This document shows, piece after piece, positions 1-9,462 of a DNA stretch of 46,310 bases. Below the pieces are notes generated by a model. That model did no database searches. It saw only the letters and a program-made list of their open reading frames with translations, and was not told the DNA's origin. Position numbers and translations under genes: made by a program. Source of the DNA: an uncultured Chromatiaceae bacterium (GTDB lineage: Bacteria; Pseudomonadota; Gammaproteobacteria; DRLM01); contig CALZJG010000064.1 in NCBI GenBank assembly GCA_945787555.1, forward strand, positions 1-46,310. Direction: 5' to 3'. Numbering within the stretch: the stretch's first letter is position 1; each line of letters opens with the position of its first letter.

Positions 1-4
1 AAAA

Positions 5-81
5 TGGCGCGCCCGGAGAGATTCGAACTCCCGACCACCTGGTTCGTAGCCAGGTACTCTATCCAACTGAGCTACGGGCGC
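5..81 (-). tRNA. tRNA-Arg (anticodon ACG)
   Basis: Read on the minus strand the segment folds as a full cloverleaf. The acceptor stem GCGCCCG pairs with CGGGCGC, the D arm carries AGCTCAGTTGGATAGAGT, the anticodon loop is CTACGAA and the T arm carries GTTCGAATC. The anticodon ACG reads CGN arginine codons, with A34 expected to be edited to inosine. The CCA end is encoded (positions 5-7 as TGG on the plus strand). It is the last gene of the csrA-tRNA-Ser-tRNA-Arg series common in Gammaproteobacteria. Confidence 0.97.
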
Positions 82-280
82 TGTATTCACTTTCGCGAAG
101 GCTGCGGATTATCCCGATCACCGCTTCAGGTGTCAAGAAGCCGCTCCATCGATGTGGCGGAAGGAAGGATTATTCGCGCTGTGCGCTGACCTTGTGGGCC
201 GGCTTTCGAGCGTTCTATCACGCCTGTGGCACTTAGGTCGAACCCACTTTGCTAAGTAGAGACGGCGAATCGCGGCTCGT

Positions 281-326
281 CCATCTTAATGAAAGAGGGC
301 AGTGCAGCCCCCTTTCATTAAGATGG
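281..326 (-). repeat. Long hairpin abutting the CCA end of tRNA-Ser
   Basis: Arms 281-300 and 307-326 are complementary over 20 bases with one A-C mismatch, around a 6-base loop (AGTGCA). The arm nearest the tRNA includes the encoded CCA of tRNA-Ser. In the minus-strand transcript the stem therefore starts exactly at the mature 3' end. It lacks a clear U-run, so it could be a processing or transcript-stabilising structure, a weak terminator, or a repeat-type palindrome. The role is inferred; the inverted repeat is directly visible. Confidence 0.7.
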
Positions 327-418
327 CGGAGAGAGAGGGATTCGAACCCTCGATACGAGTTTTAGCCCGTATACTCCCTTAGCAGGGGAGCGCCTTCGAC
401 CAGCTCGGCCATCTCTCC
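324..418 (-). tRNA. tRNA-Ser (anticodon GCT)
   Basis: The minus-strand sequence starts GGAGAGATGGCCGAG and has the long variable arm typical of serine tRNAs (TATACGGGC...CTCGTATC). The anticodon loop is CTGCTAA and the T arm is GAGGGTTCGAATCCCTC. The anticodon GCT reads AGC and AGU. CCA is encoded. It sits between csrA and tRNA-Arg on the same strand, as in many Gammaproteobacteria. Confidence 0.97.
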
Positions 419-479
419 GTAAGACTTTGGTCAGTCATCATGCCGTGATCGGCCGGAAAACCCGCCGCTCAAAACCAAT

Positions 480-525
480 GAGCGAATCCGAACTGCCGGT
501 TTATCGTGGCAGTTGGGATTCGCTC
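480..525 (-). repeat. Long hairpin between csrA and tRNA-Ser
   Basis: Arms 480-497 and 508-525 are complementary over 18 bases with one mismatch, around a 10-base loop. On the minus strand the stem is followed by ATTGGTTTTG, a poor U-tract, so it may be a weak terminator for csrA or a processing site before tRNA-Ser. It is the second long near-perfect hairpin flanking this tRNA. No gene is seen in 419-643. Confidence 0.6.
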
Positions 526-643
526 GAGTTGGCGGTAAGGGGAGTGTCCCTGTGTCTATCCTCCCAAACCCGGCACGGGCGAAAGGATACCGAATACGCG
601 TGACAATCGCAAAAAATTTTGTGTGCTTGCCGTTACGATTGCC

Positions 644-880
644 TTAGCCGTTGGAGGCTTTCACATTTCCATCAGTGTCGGCGCCTCCCTGGCTGGGTCC
701 ATTCGCTTGCGCCTGTTTTTCCTTCTGTATACGTTCGTATATTTCTTCTCTGTGCACCGATACAGTCTTGGGGGCATTGACACCAATACGCACTTGGTTG
801 CCTTTGACACCCAATACCGTGACCGTTATGTCATCCCCGATGATCAGCGACTCACCCACACGCCGGGTCAAAATGAGCAT
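644..880 (-). CDS. csrA: Carbon storage regulator CsrA (RsmA)
   Basis: This 78-residue protein begins [17 protein letters not shown] and continues through [19 protein letters not shown] and [12 protein letters not shown], the full CsrA core with the RNA-contacting N-terminal strand and the VHREEI segment. CsrA is a dimeric RNA-binding protein that binds GGA motifs in mRNA leaders and controls carbon flux, motility and biofilm. The last ~20 residues are a polar, family-variable tail. The start has a strong ribosome binding site (AAGGAGACGAG). It lies downstream of lysC with a 224-bp gap and upstream of tRNA-Ser, the usual gammaproteobacterial order. Confidence 0.97.
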   Translation of the reverse strand: MLILTRRVGESLIIGDDITVTVLGVKGNQVRIGVNAPKTVSVHREEIYERIQKEKQAQANGPSQGGADTDGNVKASNG

Positions 881-1104
881 GATCTCGTCTCCTTATTCAG
901 TCAATCAACGTCGTCGTAGATCCAGCGAGTGCCGATCAATTCGGGCTCACTGCTGACTCTATCGGCCTTCGCGACCGAAACTGTAATCCACAACGATGTG
1001 ATTGGTGCTGTGTCCTAAGTCCCGGTTCTGGTTGCAGAACAGCCTCCGAACACGCACTTCCCACTACTTACTAGAGTTGGACAACCAAGCGGACCAGTTA
1101 GTTT

Positions 1105-2328
1105 TTAGGCCGGTGCTTTATCCAAGTGGAAAGCCTCGTGTAAGGCGCGTACGCCCAGTTCCAAGTACTTCTCGTCCACAACCACTGAAACCTTAATTTC
1201 GGAGGTGGAAATCATGCGGATATTGATGCCCTCCTCAGCCAGGGCCTGAAACATAGTGCTGGCAATGCCGGCATGGGAACGCATGCCCACGCCCACCAGC
1301 GATATCTTCACGATCTTGGTGTCGCCGGTCACTTCGCGCGCGCCCAGTTCCTTGGCGGTGCGATTCATGACCTCCAGCGCTTTTTCATAGTCGCGACGAT
1401 GGACGGTGAAAGTGAAGTCGGTGGTCTTATCCGCCGCGATGTTCTGGACGATCATGTCCACTTCAATATTGGCGGCGGAGACGGGACCGAGAATGCGATA
1501 AGCGACGCCCGGTTCGTCCGGCACGCCCACCATGGTCAATTTGGCTTCGTCACGATTGAATGCGATACCGGAAATCAGCGGGTCTTCCATAGTGTCATCC
1601 TCGAAAGTGATCAGCGTGCCGGGGCCGTCTTGGAAGCTGGACAGCACGCGCAGGGGTACGTTGTATTTACCGGCGAACTCGACCGCGCGAATTTGCAGCA
1701 CCTTGGAACCGAGGCTGGCCATCTCCAGCATTTCCTCGAAGGTGATGCGATCCAATCGGCGCGCTTCGGGCACCAGGCGCGGATCGGTGGTATAGACGCC
1801 GTCCACATCGGTGTAAATCTGACATTCGTCGGCCTTGAGCGCCGCCGCCAAGGCCACCGCCGTGGTATCGGAACCGCCGCGACCCAGCGTGGTGATATTG
1901 CCGTGCTCGTCCACGCCTTGAAAACCCGCCACCACCACCACGCGACCGGCGTCTAAGTCCTTACGCACCGCCGCCTCGTCGATATCGCGGATCCGTGCCT
2001 TGTTGAAGGCGCTGTCAGTAAGTATGCGCACTTGCGTGCCGGTATAGGAACGCGCCTGGCAACCGCGCTTGTGCAGCGCCAGGCTGAGCAAAGCGATAGT
2101 CACTTGCTCGCCGGTGGCGAGCAGCACGTCTAACTCGCGCGGTTCAGGGTGCACATCGATCTGACGCGCCAAGCCAACCAACCGATCGGTCTCGCCGCTC
2201 ATCGCGGAGACCACCACCACGATAGCGTGGCCCTGGTCACGCGTCGCCAAGACTCTTTCCGCGACATGCTCGATGCGCTCGGGCGACCCCACCGAGGTGC
2301 CGCCGTATTTTTGGACGATTAATGCCAT
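1105..2328 (-). CDS. lysC: Aspartate kinase
   Basis: The 407-residue protein starts MALIVQKYGGTSVGS, the nucleotide-binding signature of aspartokinases, and has the FTTLGRGGSD-type catalytic loop as TTLGRGGSDTTAVALA. Two ACT-type regulatory segments occupy about residues 265-400. It phosphorylates aspartate as the first step to lysine, threonine, methionine and diaminopimelate. The length and single-domain layout match the monofunctional LysC alpha form found next to alaS in many Proteobacteria. It lies 89 bp downstream of alaS on the same strand and is probably co-transcribed. ACT domains imply feedback inhibition by amino acids, but the effector cannot be read from the sequence. Confidence 0.96.
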   Translation of the reverse strand: MALIVQKYGGTSVGSPERIEHVAERVLATRDQGHAIVVVVSAMSGETDRLVGLARQIDVHPEPRELDVLLATGEQVTIALLSLALHKRGCQARSYTGTQVRILTDSAFNKARIRDIDEAAVRKDLDAGRVVVVAGFQGVDEHGNITTLGRGGSDTTAVALAAALKADECQIYTDVDGVYTTDPRLVPEARRLDRITFEEMLEMASLGSKVLQIRAVEFAGKYNVPLRVLSSFQDGPGTLITFEDDTMEDPLISGIAFNRDEAKLTMVGVPDEPGVAYRILGPVSAANIEVDMIVQNIAADKTTDFTFTVHRRDYEKALEVMNRTAKELGAREVTGDTKIVKISLVGVGMRSHAGIASTMFQALAEEGINIRMISTSEIKVSVVVDEKYLELGVRALHEAFHLDKAPA

Positions 2329-2417
2329 GCCCTATTCACCGGGTAGTAAAAGTTGCGAAGTAAACACTATGTTGCGGCGGAGTCGGAAGAGTCGCTGCGC
2401 GACCGGGCAAACCACCT

Positions 2418-5057
2418 CTAGCCCAACTGGGCGCGCACCCACTCGGGCACGGCTTGCAGCGCGGCATCCAGGGCGGCGGGATTGTTGCCACCGGCCTGGG
2501 CCATATCCGGGCGGCCACCGCCCCGGCCACCGACATGCTGCGCAACCACATTGACCAGTTCGCCGGCCTTGACGCGATCCGTGTAGTCCTTGGTGACGCC
2601 CGCCACCAGACTCACCTTGTCGCCATCGACCACGGCCAATACCACCGCCGCCGAACCCAGTTTATTCTTGAGTTGATCCACTGTCTCGCGCAATGCCTTG
2701 GCGTCGGCGCCATCGAGACGAGCCGCCAATACCTTGAGGCCGTCGATTTCCACCGCTTGCGCGGCCAAGTCACTGCCTTGCTGGCTGGCCAGCTTGCCCT
2801 TGAGTTGATCCAACTCCTTTTCCAGCTTGCGGCTGCGCTCGAGGACTTGTTGCACTTTCTCTTCGAGATCGTCGCGACCGCCCTTCACCAACGCGGCAAG
2901 ACGCGCCAGTGTTTCGTCCTGCGCCTCCACCCACGCCACCGCACGCGCGCCCGTCAAGGCCTCGATGCGGCGCACGCCGGAGGCAATGCCCACCTCGCTG
3001 ACGATCTTGAACAGGCCGATATCGCCGGCGCGACGCGCGTGCGTGCCGCCGCATAGCTCCGTGGAAAAATCGCCGATGGACAGCACCCGCACTTGGTCGC
3101 CGTACTTTTCGCCGAACAGGGCCATGGCGCCGGCGGCGCGCGCCTCGTCATATCCCATCAGGCGGGTCTGCACCTCGGCGTTAACACGGATATGCTCATT
3201 GACCAAGCGCTCCACCTCCAACAACTCCTCACCCGTCATGGGCTGGAAATGGGCAAAGTCGAAGCGCAAACGCTCGGGATCGACCAAGGAACCTTTTTGC
3301 GTGACGTGATCGCCCAATACTTCGCGCAGCGCGGCATGCAACAAATGCGTGGCGGAATGATTGAGCGCGGTGGCGCGACGTGCTTGAGCGTCCACACGCG
3401 CGGTCACGCGCTCACCCACGTTAATCGAACCACTCTGTAAAGCACCGATGTGACCATGCGCCTCACCGCCCACTCTTTGCGTATCACGCACCTCGAAGCG
3501 CGCCTGCTCCGTTCCCAATGCCCCGCGATCACCCATTTGACCACCGGACTCGGCATAAAACGGCGTGACATCCAATACGACCATGCCCGACTCACCGGCG
3601 TTGAGCTGTGGCACCGCCGCGCCATCGCGATACAAGGCCACCACCTGGGCCGCGCCCACTAAATGTTCGTAACCGGTGAACTCGCTGCGCGCCAACTGCT
3701 CGGCCGGCGTGCTGTAATCCACGCCGAATTGGCTGGCCGCGCGCGCGCGTTCGCGTTGTTGCTCCATGGCGCGCGCAAAACCGTCCATGTCCACGCTGAG
3801 ACCCTGTTCGCGAGCGTAGTCTTGAGTGAGGTCGACGGGGAACCCAAAGGTGTCGTACAAGCGAAAGGCGGTCTCGCCGGGAATCACCTTGTCCTGCAAG
3901 CGTGCGATGGCATGTTGCAGGATCTTCATACCCTCTTCCAACGTTTCACGGAAGCGTACTTCCTCGCGCATGAGCACTTGTTCGACATGCCCTTGCACCT
4001 TGACCAACTCGGGATAGGCCGCGCCCATTTCCGTAACCAGCGGCGCCACCAGCCGATAGAAGAATGCTTCTTTCAACCCCAGGCTGTGTCCGTGACGGAT
4101 GGCGCGTCGAACGATGCGCCGCAACACATAGCCGCGCCCCTCGTTGGACGGCGTCACGCCGTCGGTGATGAGAAATGCGCACGAGCGGATGTGATCGGCG
4201 ATGACACGCAGCGAACCGGAGGTCGGTGCCAGCCACGGCTGGTCGGTGTCCTTGATACCGGCCAACTCGGCGGCCGCGAGGATAAGACTGCGGAACATAT
4301 CGATGTCGTAATTGCTGTGCACACCCTGGATCACCGCCGCGAGCCGTTCCAGACCCATGCCGGTGTCCACCGAGGGCTTGGGCAAGGGCGTGAGCGTGCC
4401 GTCAGCGGCGCGGTTGTATTGCATAAACACCAGGTTCCAGATTTCGATGTAACGATCACCGTCCTCCTCCGCCGTGCCGGGCGGACCGCCCGCGATTTCG
4501 GGGCCATGATCGTAGAAGATTTCCGTGCAGGGACCGCAGGGACCGGTGTCGCCCATTTGCCAAAAATTATCGGATCCCCCGCCCGGCTTGTCGCCGATGC
4601 GCGTGATGCGCGCTGGCGGCACCCCGATCTCTTTGGCCCAGATGTCATAGGCCTCGTCGTCACTCTCGTAGACGGTCACCCACAGCCGTTCCTGCGGCAG
4701 CCGGTAAACGCCGGTGAGCAACTCCCAGCTGTAATGAATCGCCTCACGCTTGAAGTAATCGCCGAAGCTGAAATTGCCCAGCATTTCGAAGAAAGTGTGA
4801 TGACGCGCAGTGTAGCCGACGTTTTCCAAATCATTATGTTTACCACCGGCACGCACGCAACGCTGTGAACTGGCGGCACGCGTGTAGGGACGGTGCTCCT
4901 GGCCGAGAAACACTTCCTTAAACTGCACCATACCGGCATTGGTGAACAACAGAGTCGGATCATTGGCGGGCACCAGCGGGCTGGACGCCACGACTTCGTG
5001 ACCCCGCTCGCGGAAGAATTCGAGAAACGCTGTACGTAATTCGGCGCTGGTCTTCAT
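2418..5057 (-). CDS. alaS: Alanyl-tRNA synthetase
   Basis: The 879-residue class II synthetase starts [20 protein letters not shown]. It carries the catalytic core with [10 protein letters not shown], then the editing domain with the zinc-site motifs HSATHLLH and [13 protein letters not shown], and a C-terminal oligomerisation/C-Ala region ending in a [15 protein letters not shown] glycine-rich stretch. It charges tRNA-Ala and hydrolyses mischarged Ser/Gly-tRNA-Ala. Length and domain order match bacterial AlaRS. It lies between recX and lysC, a strongly conserved position in Gammaproteobacteria. Confidence 0.98.
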   Translation of the reverse strand: MKTSAELRTAFLEFFRERGHEVVASSPLVPANDPTLLFTNAGMVQFKEVFLGQEHRPYTRAASSQRCVRAGGKHNDLENVGYTARHHTFFEMLGNFSFGDYFKREAIHYSWELLTGVYRLPQERLWVTVYESDDEAYDIWAKEIGVPPARITRIGDKPGGGSDNFWQMGDTGPCGPCTEIFYDHGPEIAGGPPGTAEEDGDRYIEIWNLVFMQYNRAADGTLTPLPKPSVDTGMGLERLAAVIQGVHSNYDIDMFRSLILAAAELAGIKDTDQPWLAPTSGSLRVIADHIRSCAFLITDGVTPSNEGRGYVLRRIVRRAIRHGHSLGLKEAFFYRLVAPLVTEMGAAYPELVKVQGHVEQVLMREEVRFRETLEEGMKILQHAIARLQDKVIPGETAFRLYDTFGFPVDLTQDYAREQGLSVDMDGFARAMEQQRERARAASQFGVDYSTPAEQLARSEFTGYEHLVGAAQVVALYRDGAAVPQLNAGESGMVVLDVTPFYAESGGQMGDRGALGTEQARFEVRDTQRVGGEAHGHIGALQSGSINVGERVTARVDAQARRATALNHSATHLLHAALREVLGDHVTQKGSLVDPERLRFDFAHFQPMTGEELLEVERLVNEHIRVNAEVQTRLMGYDEARAAGAMALFGEKYGDQVRVLSIGDFSTELCGGTHARRAGDIGLFKIVSEVGIASGVRRIEALTGARAVAWVEAQDETLARLAALVKGGRDDLEEKVQQVLERSRKLEKELDQLKGKLASQQGSDLAAQAVEIDGLKVLAARLDGADAKALRETVDQLKNKLGSAAVVLAVVDGDKVSLVAGVTKDYTDRVKAGELVNVVAQHVGGRGGGRPDMAQAGGNNPAALDAALQAVPEWVRAQLG

Positions 5058-5154
5058 TGCTCGCTCACATATTGAGTAAGAAGTCAGGCATGAGGCGGAA
5101 AGGCAACAATGAATGTCGCCTCACCTCTCACACCGCTCCTACGCACCTCAGATT

Positions 5155-5619
5155 TCACTCATCCCGTTCACCGCCCAAGGCGGCGCGTATCTGTTCGGAG
5201 GTATAACCACGGCCGTGTAAAAAACGCGCCTGTCGCGCGCGCTCTTTGAAATCCGCGAGCGGAGCCGCGCCGAACCGTTTATCGCGCGCGGCCGCTGCCG
5301 CCACCCGCCAGTCACGGTCGCGACTATCCAGCGCCGCGTCTATGCATTCATCGCTGACGCCGCGCTGACGCAATTCCGCGGCGATCTTGAGTGGGCCAAA
5401 ACCGCGCTCGCGACGACTGCGCACGAACACCTCCACGAAACGCTCATCGTTCTGCAAACCTTCGGTGGCGAGCGTACTCAACACGGGATCGATCAGCGGC
5501 TCAGGATAGCCTTTCACGATGAGCTTGGAACGCAATTCCGCACTACCATGCTCGCGACGCGCCAGCAAATCCATCGCCGCGCGCCGCACCTCTACGACAG
5601 TCGCTTCTCGCTTAATCAA
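5155..5619 (-). CDS. recX: Regulatory protein RecX
   Basis: This 154-residue helical protein has the RecX pattern [20 protein letters not shown] near the N terminus, ...[20 protein letters not shown] in the middle and [21 protein letters not shown] at the end. RecX binds RecA filaments and limits their extension. The frame opens with a TTG codon at 5619 that overlaps the end of recA (stop at 5612-5614), preceded by GAGG about six bases upstream. An ATG at 5571 would give a shorter protein lacking conserved N-terminal residues, so the TTG is preferred. The overlap suggests translational coupling to recA. Confidence 0.9.
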   Translation of the reverse strand: MIKREATVVEVRRAAMDLLARREHGSAELRSKLIVKGYPEPLIDPVLSTLATEGLQNDERFVEVFVRSRRERGFGPLKIAAELRQRGVSDECIDAALDSRDRDWRVAAAAARDKRFGAAPLADFKERARQARFLHGRGYTSEQIRAALGGERDE

Positions 5620-6652
5620 GCTCAGCCTCGAGCGCCTCTTCTTCGCTCACCGCCGGACCGCTGCGACCCACCAACTTGGCGCGTATTTGATTTTCTATCT
5701 CGCGGGTGACGTCGGGGTTGTCCTTCAAGTATTGGCGCGAGTTATCCTTACCCTGGCCGATGCGCGTACCACTGTAGGAATACCAGGCGCCGGATTTCTC
5801 GACAATGCCTTCTTGCACACCGATGTCGATGATTTCGCCCTCGTGTGAAATGCCTTCACCGTAGAGGATGTCGAATGTTGCTTGGCGGAACGGCGGTGCG
5901 ACTTTGTTCTTCACCACTTTGACGCGCGTCTCGTTGCCGACCACTTCATCGCCCTTCTTGATGGCGCCGGTGCGACGAATATCGAGACGCACTGAGGCAT
6001 AGAATTTCAGCGCATTGCCGCCGCTGGTGGTTTCGGGATTGCCGAACATCACACCGATCTTCATACGGATCTGGTTGATGAAAATTACCAGGGTGTTGGA
6101 ACGCTTGATGTTGGCGGTGAGCTTGCGCAGCGCCTGCGACATCAAACGTGCTTGCAGGCCGACGTGAGTATCGCCCATTTCACCGTCGATTTCCGCCTTG
6201 GGCGTCAGCGCCGCCACCGAGTCGATCACCACCACGTCGACCGCGCTGGAACGCACCAGCATGTCGGTGATTTCCAGGGCTTGTTCACCGGTATCGGGCT
6301 GAGAAACCAGCAAGTCGTCTACATTCACACCGAGTTTTTTCGCGTACTGGGGATCCAACGCATGTTCGGCATCGACGAACGCGGCGGTGCCGCCCAGTTT
6401 CTGCGCCTCGGCGATCACTTGTAACGTAAGGGTAGTTTTACCGGAAGATTCCGGGCCATAGATTTCCACCACGCGACCGCGTGGCAAGCCGCCCACGCCC
6501 AAGGCGATATCCAAAGCCAGGGAGCCGGTGGAAATCACTTCCACATCGCGCGTCGGGCCGGCATCGCCCATGCGCATCACCGACCCCTTGCCGAACTGAC
6601 GTTCGATTTGGCTCAGCGCCGCGCTCAAGGCCTTGGATTTGTTTTGGTCCAT
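5612..6652 (-). CDS. recA: Recombinase RecA
   Basis: The 346-residue protein has the Walker [11 protein letters not shown], the [10 protein letters not shown] loop, the L1/L2 DNA-binding region with [27 protein letters not shown] (given here in two adjoining parts: [15 protein letters not shown] and [12 protein letters not shown]), and an acidic C-terminal tail. It drives strand exchange and LexA/UmuD self-cleavage. ATG at 6652 is preceded by GGGGGACGAGACG. No canonical CTG-N10-CAG LexA box is visible in the ~100 bp upstream; genes for thpR and pncC lie on the same strand just ahead, so read-through from there is possible. Confidence 0.99.
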   Translation of the reverse strand: MDQNKSKALSAALSQIERQFGKGSVMRMGDAGPTRDVEVISTGSLALDIALGVGGLPRGRVVEIYGPESSGKTTLTLQVIAEAQKLGGTAAFVDAEHALDPQYAKKLGVNVDDLLVSQPDTGEQALEITDMLVRSSAVDVVVIDSVAALTPKAEIDGEMGDTHVGLQARLMSQALRKLTANIKRSNTLVIFINQIRMKIGVMFGNPETTSGGNALKFYASVRLDIRRTGAIKKGDEVVGNETRVKVVKNKVAPPFRQATFDILYGEGISHEGEIIDIGVQEGIVEKSGAWYSYSGTRIGQGKDNSRQYLKDNPDVTREIENQIRAKLVGRSGPAVSEEEALEAELD

Positions 6653-6756
6653 CGTCTCGTCCCCCTGGGTTGACTGGAAGTCCGCGCGGCGTGTTTGCCG
6701 CCGGAAAAGAGGCGGCGATTATCCCACAGAACGCCGCGACTATGCACGATGTCCAG

Positions 6757-7290
6757 TCATGCCAACCGCCACTCGCGCAGCACCTGGTAGCGCGCGCCCG
6801 CGGGGTCGGTCACCGAGGTCACCAAAGCGAAACTCCGCACCGGCCACGACAAGGGCGAGGCGCTTATGTTCGGCACGAGCGGCATTTTGCGCACTTTGCG
6901 GAATAGCGTGATGTGGGTTTCAAAAGGGCGCGTCTCGACGGTGAACCCGCAGCCTGCCAAACCCGCACGCAGCTGAGCCACCAAATCGAACAAGGTGGGC
7001 GGCGTCTGGGCGCTGCCCGCCCATAGCACTTGTGGACGTCGCCAAAAACCGTATTGGTCCACCGCCAAATCGAAACGCCGCCCGACGCTGCGTTCCGCCA
7101 CCCCCTCGGCGCACAGGCGTTGGGCAGCGTCACAGGCGCCGAGGAACACCAAAGTGGCGTGCAAATTGGCCACCGCCACGGCCCGCGCGCGGTCCACGGT
7201 GACTTGGCGCTGCAAATCAGCCAAGCCACGGCGCACCACCTCCTCCGGCCACAAGGCGAAGAACAGCCGCTGAACCTCAATGCCGGCCAT
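6757..7290 (-). CDS. thpR: RNA 2',3'-cyclic phosphodiesterase (ThpR/LigT family)
   Basis: The 177-residue protein is a two-histidine (2H) phosphoesterase. It has the two signature tetrapeptides, HATL in the N-terminal half (HATLVFLGA) and HITL in the C-terminal half (ETHITLFRKV), at the expected spacing. The family opens 2',3'-cyclic phosphates at RNA ends; the physiological substrate is often unknown. I chose ATG at 7290 (MAGIEVQRLFFALWP) because the upstream in-frame extension is cysteine- and tryptophan-rich and lies inside pncC. The start overlaps the end of pncC by 14 bp, consistent with a pncC-thpR-recA transcription unit. Confidence 0.92.
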   Translation of the reverse strand: MAGIEVQRLFFALWPEEVVRRGLADLQRQVTVDRARAVAVANLHATLVFLGACDAAQRLCAEGVAERSVGRRFDLAVDQYGFWRRPQVLWAGSAQTPPTLFDLVAQLRAGLAGCGFTVETRPFETHITLFRKVRKMPLVPNISASPLSWPVRSFALVTSVTDPAGARYQVLREWRLA

Positions 7291-7786
7291 CGCCGACCTG
7301 CGGTTCGCCATCGAGACTATCCAACACACCTTGCAGCGCCACGGCCACCGCCTGGCGCCGCACCGCCTCGCGATCGCCGGCCAGGCGCTGGGTTTCAACC
7401 CGTGTCACCCCCCCTTGCCTCGCCCAGGCGAAGCACACCGTCCCCACCGGCTTGTCCAGCGAGCCCCCGCCAGGGCCGGCGATGCCGCTCACCGCCAGCG
7501 CCACCTGGGCATGACTGTGCGCCAGCGCGCCCACGGCCATTTCAAGCGCCGTGGCCTCACTCACTGCACCGTGATCGGCCAAGGCAGCCGGCCGCACGCC
7601 GAGCATTTCCAGCTTGGCGGTGTTGCTGTAGGTGACGAAGCCGCGCTCGAACCAGTGCGAACTGCCGGGCACGGCGGTGAGGGCCTGGGCGATCCAACCG
7701 CCGGTACAGGACTCGGCCACCGCCAGCATGAGACCCTGCCGCCGCAGCGCATTCCCCACCTGTTCCGCCAAAGCCACCAATTCCAT
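7277..7786 (-). CDS. pncC: Nicotinamide-nucleotide amidase (CinA C-terminal domain)
   Basis: The protein of about 169 residues is the stand-alone CinA C-terminal domain. It has LAVAESCTGGWIAQALT with the active-site serine region, then GSSHWFERGFVTYSNTAKLEMLGV, and VSGIAGPGGGSLDKPVGTV in the second half. It deamidates NMN to NaMN in pyridine nucleotide salvage. Its position upstream of recA is conserved in many Proteobacteria. ATG at 7786 is chosen; an in-frame GTG at 7798 is also possible. Confidence 0.94.
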   Translation of the reverse strand: MELVALAEQVGNALRRQGLMLAVAESCTGGWIAQALTAVPGSSHWFERGFVTYSNTAKLEMLGVRPAALADHGAVSEATALEMAVGALAHSHAQVALAVSGIAGPGGGSLDKPVGTVCFAWARQGGVTRVETQRLAGDREAVRRQAVAVALQGVLDSLDGEPQVGDGRH

Positions 7787-7980
7787 CGCGCCCGCCACCC
7801 CAGCCGTTACAGGGCCAGCCTAGATTGTAACAAACCCTTATGCGCGGGCCTCTCGTCAAGCTTGCCTACCCCTATAGTGGATGCGCTACCATTGCGCCCT
7901 TTGTCCGGTGGCAAGGGTGGTATCAGGATGGGTAGTCGACTCGAAGTAAACGCGGGATGTCTGTGGCACGGTGCTCGAGC

Positions 7981-8877
7981 ATGAATAAGTCGCCGCCGCC
8001 CGTCACTTGGCAAGAACGCCTGCGCTTGGCGGATCAATACTTGGTGCCGCAACACTTGCTCACTCGCCTGATGTTTCTGTCCACGCGCGTGCGTGCGCCG
8101 TGGTTCAAGAATTGGCAAATGCGCTGGTTCATCCGTCGCTACGGCGTGGATATGAGCGAAGTGGTGGAACAAGCGCCGCGCGCCTACCCCGACTTCAATA
8201 CCTTCTTCACGCGACCACTGCGCCCCGGCGTACGGCCTCTGGTCACCGACCCCGATGCCGTGGCCTGTCCCGTGGACGGGCGCGTGAGCCAATGCGGTGA
8301 CATCCGCGACGGACAAATCTTTCAAGCCAAGGGCCATCACTACGATGCGACGACTCTGCTAGGGGGTGATGAGCAGCGCGCCGCGCCGTTTCGCGACGGT
8401 GAGTTCGCTACGATCTATTTATCGCCCAAGGATTATCACCGCATCCACATGCCGGTGGACGGTAGCTTGCGCGAGATGGTGTATGTGCGCGGCCAGTTGT
8501 TCAGCGTCAGCCCGCGCACCACCGATGCTGTGCCACAATTGTTCGCGCGCAACGAACGCTTGGTGACGATTTTCGAGACCGAGTTCGGCCCCATGGCCCT
8601 GGTGCTGGTGGGCGCGATGTTCGTCGCCGGCATCGAAACAGTGTGGTCGGGACTCATCGACCCGCGCGGCTATCCACCGCTGCGGCAATGGGGTTACGGA
8701 CCCGCCAGCGGGCGCGCGCCGGTCCACTTAACTCGTGGCGAGGAAATGGGTCGCTTCAACATGGGCTCGACGGTAGTCCTGCTATTCGGCCCCCAAGCCG
8801 TGGATTTGGCCGCATCATGCAACGCCGAGCAAGTGGTGCGCATGGGGCAGTCATTGGCGATGCGACGGCAGCGGTGA
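7981..8877 (+). CDS. psd: Phosphatidylserine decarboxylase proenzyme
   Basis: The 298-residue protein matches the PSD-I family. It starts with a short membrane-associating region (QERLRLADQYLVPQHLLTRL), has the conserved YHRIHMPVDG motif mid-protein and the self-cleavage site FNMGSTVVLLFG near the C terminus, where Ser263 would become the pyruvoyl cofactor. The cleavage motif is MGST where LGST is commonest. It makes phosphatidylethanolamine at the inner membrane. ATG at 7981 fits the family's short N-terminus; an in-frame ATG at 7957 would add eight residues. It is divergent from the pncC-recA block. Confidence 0.95.
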   Translation: MNKSPPPVTWQERLRLADQYLVPQHLLTRLMFLSTRVRAPWFKNWQMRWFIRRYGVDMSEVVEQAPRAYPDFNTFFTRPLRPGVRPLVTDPDAVACPVDGRVSQCGDIRDGQIFQAKGHHYDATTLLGGDEQRAAPFRDGEFATIYLSPKDYHRIHMPVDGSLREMVYVRGQLFSVSPRTTDAVPQLFARNERLVTIFETEFGPMALVLVGAMFVAGIETVWSGLIDPRGYPPLRQWGYGPASGRAPVHLTRGEEMGRFNMGSTVVLLFGPQAVDLAASCNAEQVVRMGQSLAMRRQR

Positions 8878-8918
8878 TACAGTGATTCCACGATGCGGAT
8901 CAGCAGGAGAGTCCGGCC

Positions 8919-9098
8919 ATGACCAATAAGAGACCCGATACAGAGGAAGAACCTATTCTAGAGTGTGACGTGTGCATGAAGGAAATCCCTCGCTCCGTAG
9001 GCGAGAGCCTGGAAGGACCGGATTACGTGCATCACTTTTGTGGCGCCGAATGTTACGAACAATGGAAGAAGAAGAACTCGCGCCCACCAAAACCCTGA
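8919..9098 (+). CDS. DUF3330-type small zinc-site protein
   Basis: This 59-residue protein has the cysteine pattern ECDVCMKEIPRSVGESLEG followed by YVHHFCGAECYEQW, so a CxxC and a HxFCxxxC pair form a probable zinc site. This matches the DUF3330 family, small proteins of unknown function seen in mobile mercury-resistance elements and in chromosomes of sulfur- and metal-associated Proteobacteria. A ribosome binding site (AGGAG) precedes the ATG. It lies 41 bp after psd on the same strand and may be co-transcribed. The function is unknown. Confidence 0.8.
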   Translation: MTNKRPDTEEEPILECDVCMKEIPRSVGESLEGPDYVHHFCGAECYEQWKKKNSRPPKP

Positions 9099-9126
9099 AC
9101 AACGCGCGGCGGCATACTATTGAGAA

Positions 9127-9462
9127 TTATTCAGGCGCTGCGGACTGCCCTTTATAGCGCAGCACTTCTTGCAGCGAGCGGAATGTTGTGGCGTCGAAAT
9201 CTCGGAACACCATCCCAACCCCTTGAGTCGTGACCCGCACCACACGGGCACGTATGCGATGGCGCGTGATGTTTTCGCCGTTACCTAGCCTAAAAGTCAG
9301 TTCCACTTGCTCGTCGGCGGGCAAGGAAATATCCGCAGGCAATTCCACGAACACGCCGCCCAAGCCGATATCCCGCGTGCGGCAACCGGGGCTGTGCGCT
9401 CCCGCACAAGCCAGATCCACGGGGAGATGCACTTCCGCCCGCGTAGTCCAACGACGCTCCAT
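9127..9462 (-). CDS. PilZ domain protein
   Basis: This small protein (111 residues from ATG 9462) is a single PilZ domain. It has RRWTTR with an RxxxR motif at the N terminus, then RDIGLGGVFVEL, the usual D/NxSxxG motif with glycine in place of serine, and the beta-strand pattern VELTFRLGNG and IRARVVRVTTQGVGMVF. PilZ domains bind c-di-GMP through these two motifs. The first is intact and the second altered, so binding may be weaker. ATG 9462 has a good ribosome binding site (AGGAG, six-base spacing); an ATG at 9498 would add 12 acidic residues with no such site. Confidence 0.85.
   Translation of the reverse strand: MERRWTTRAEVHLPVDLACAGAHSPGCRTRDIGLGGVFVELPADISLPADEQVELTFRLGNGENITRHRIRARVVRVTTQGVGMVFRDFDATTFRSLQEVLRYKGQSAAPE

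Noticed and set aside
5-418. tRNA genes as an attachment site for an integrated element
   Set aside because: No integrase gene or direct repeat of a tRNA 3' end was seen in the window, and the downstream DNA is outside it.
1273-1956. Long open frame on the plus strand opposite lysC
   Set aside because: It is histidine-rich shadow coding of the conserved aspartokinase frame and matches no family.
3663-4868. 401-codon plus-strand frame opposite alaS
   Set aside because: It lies wholly inside the well-supported alanyl-tRNA synthetase gene and its composition is that of a reverse-strand shadow in GC-rich DNA.
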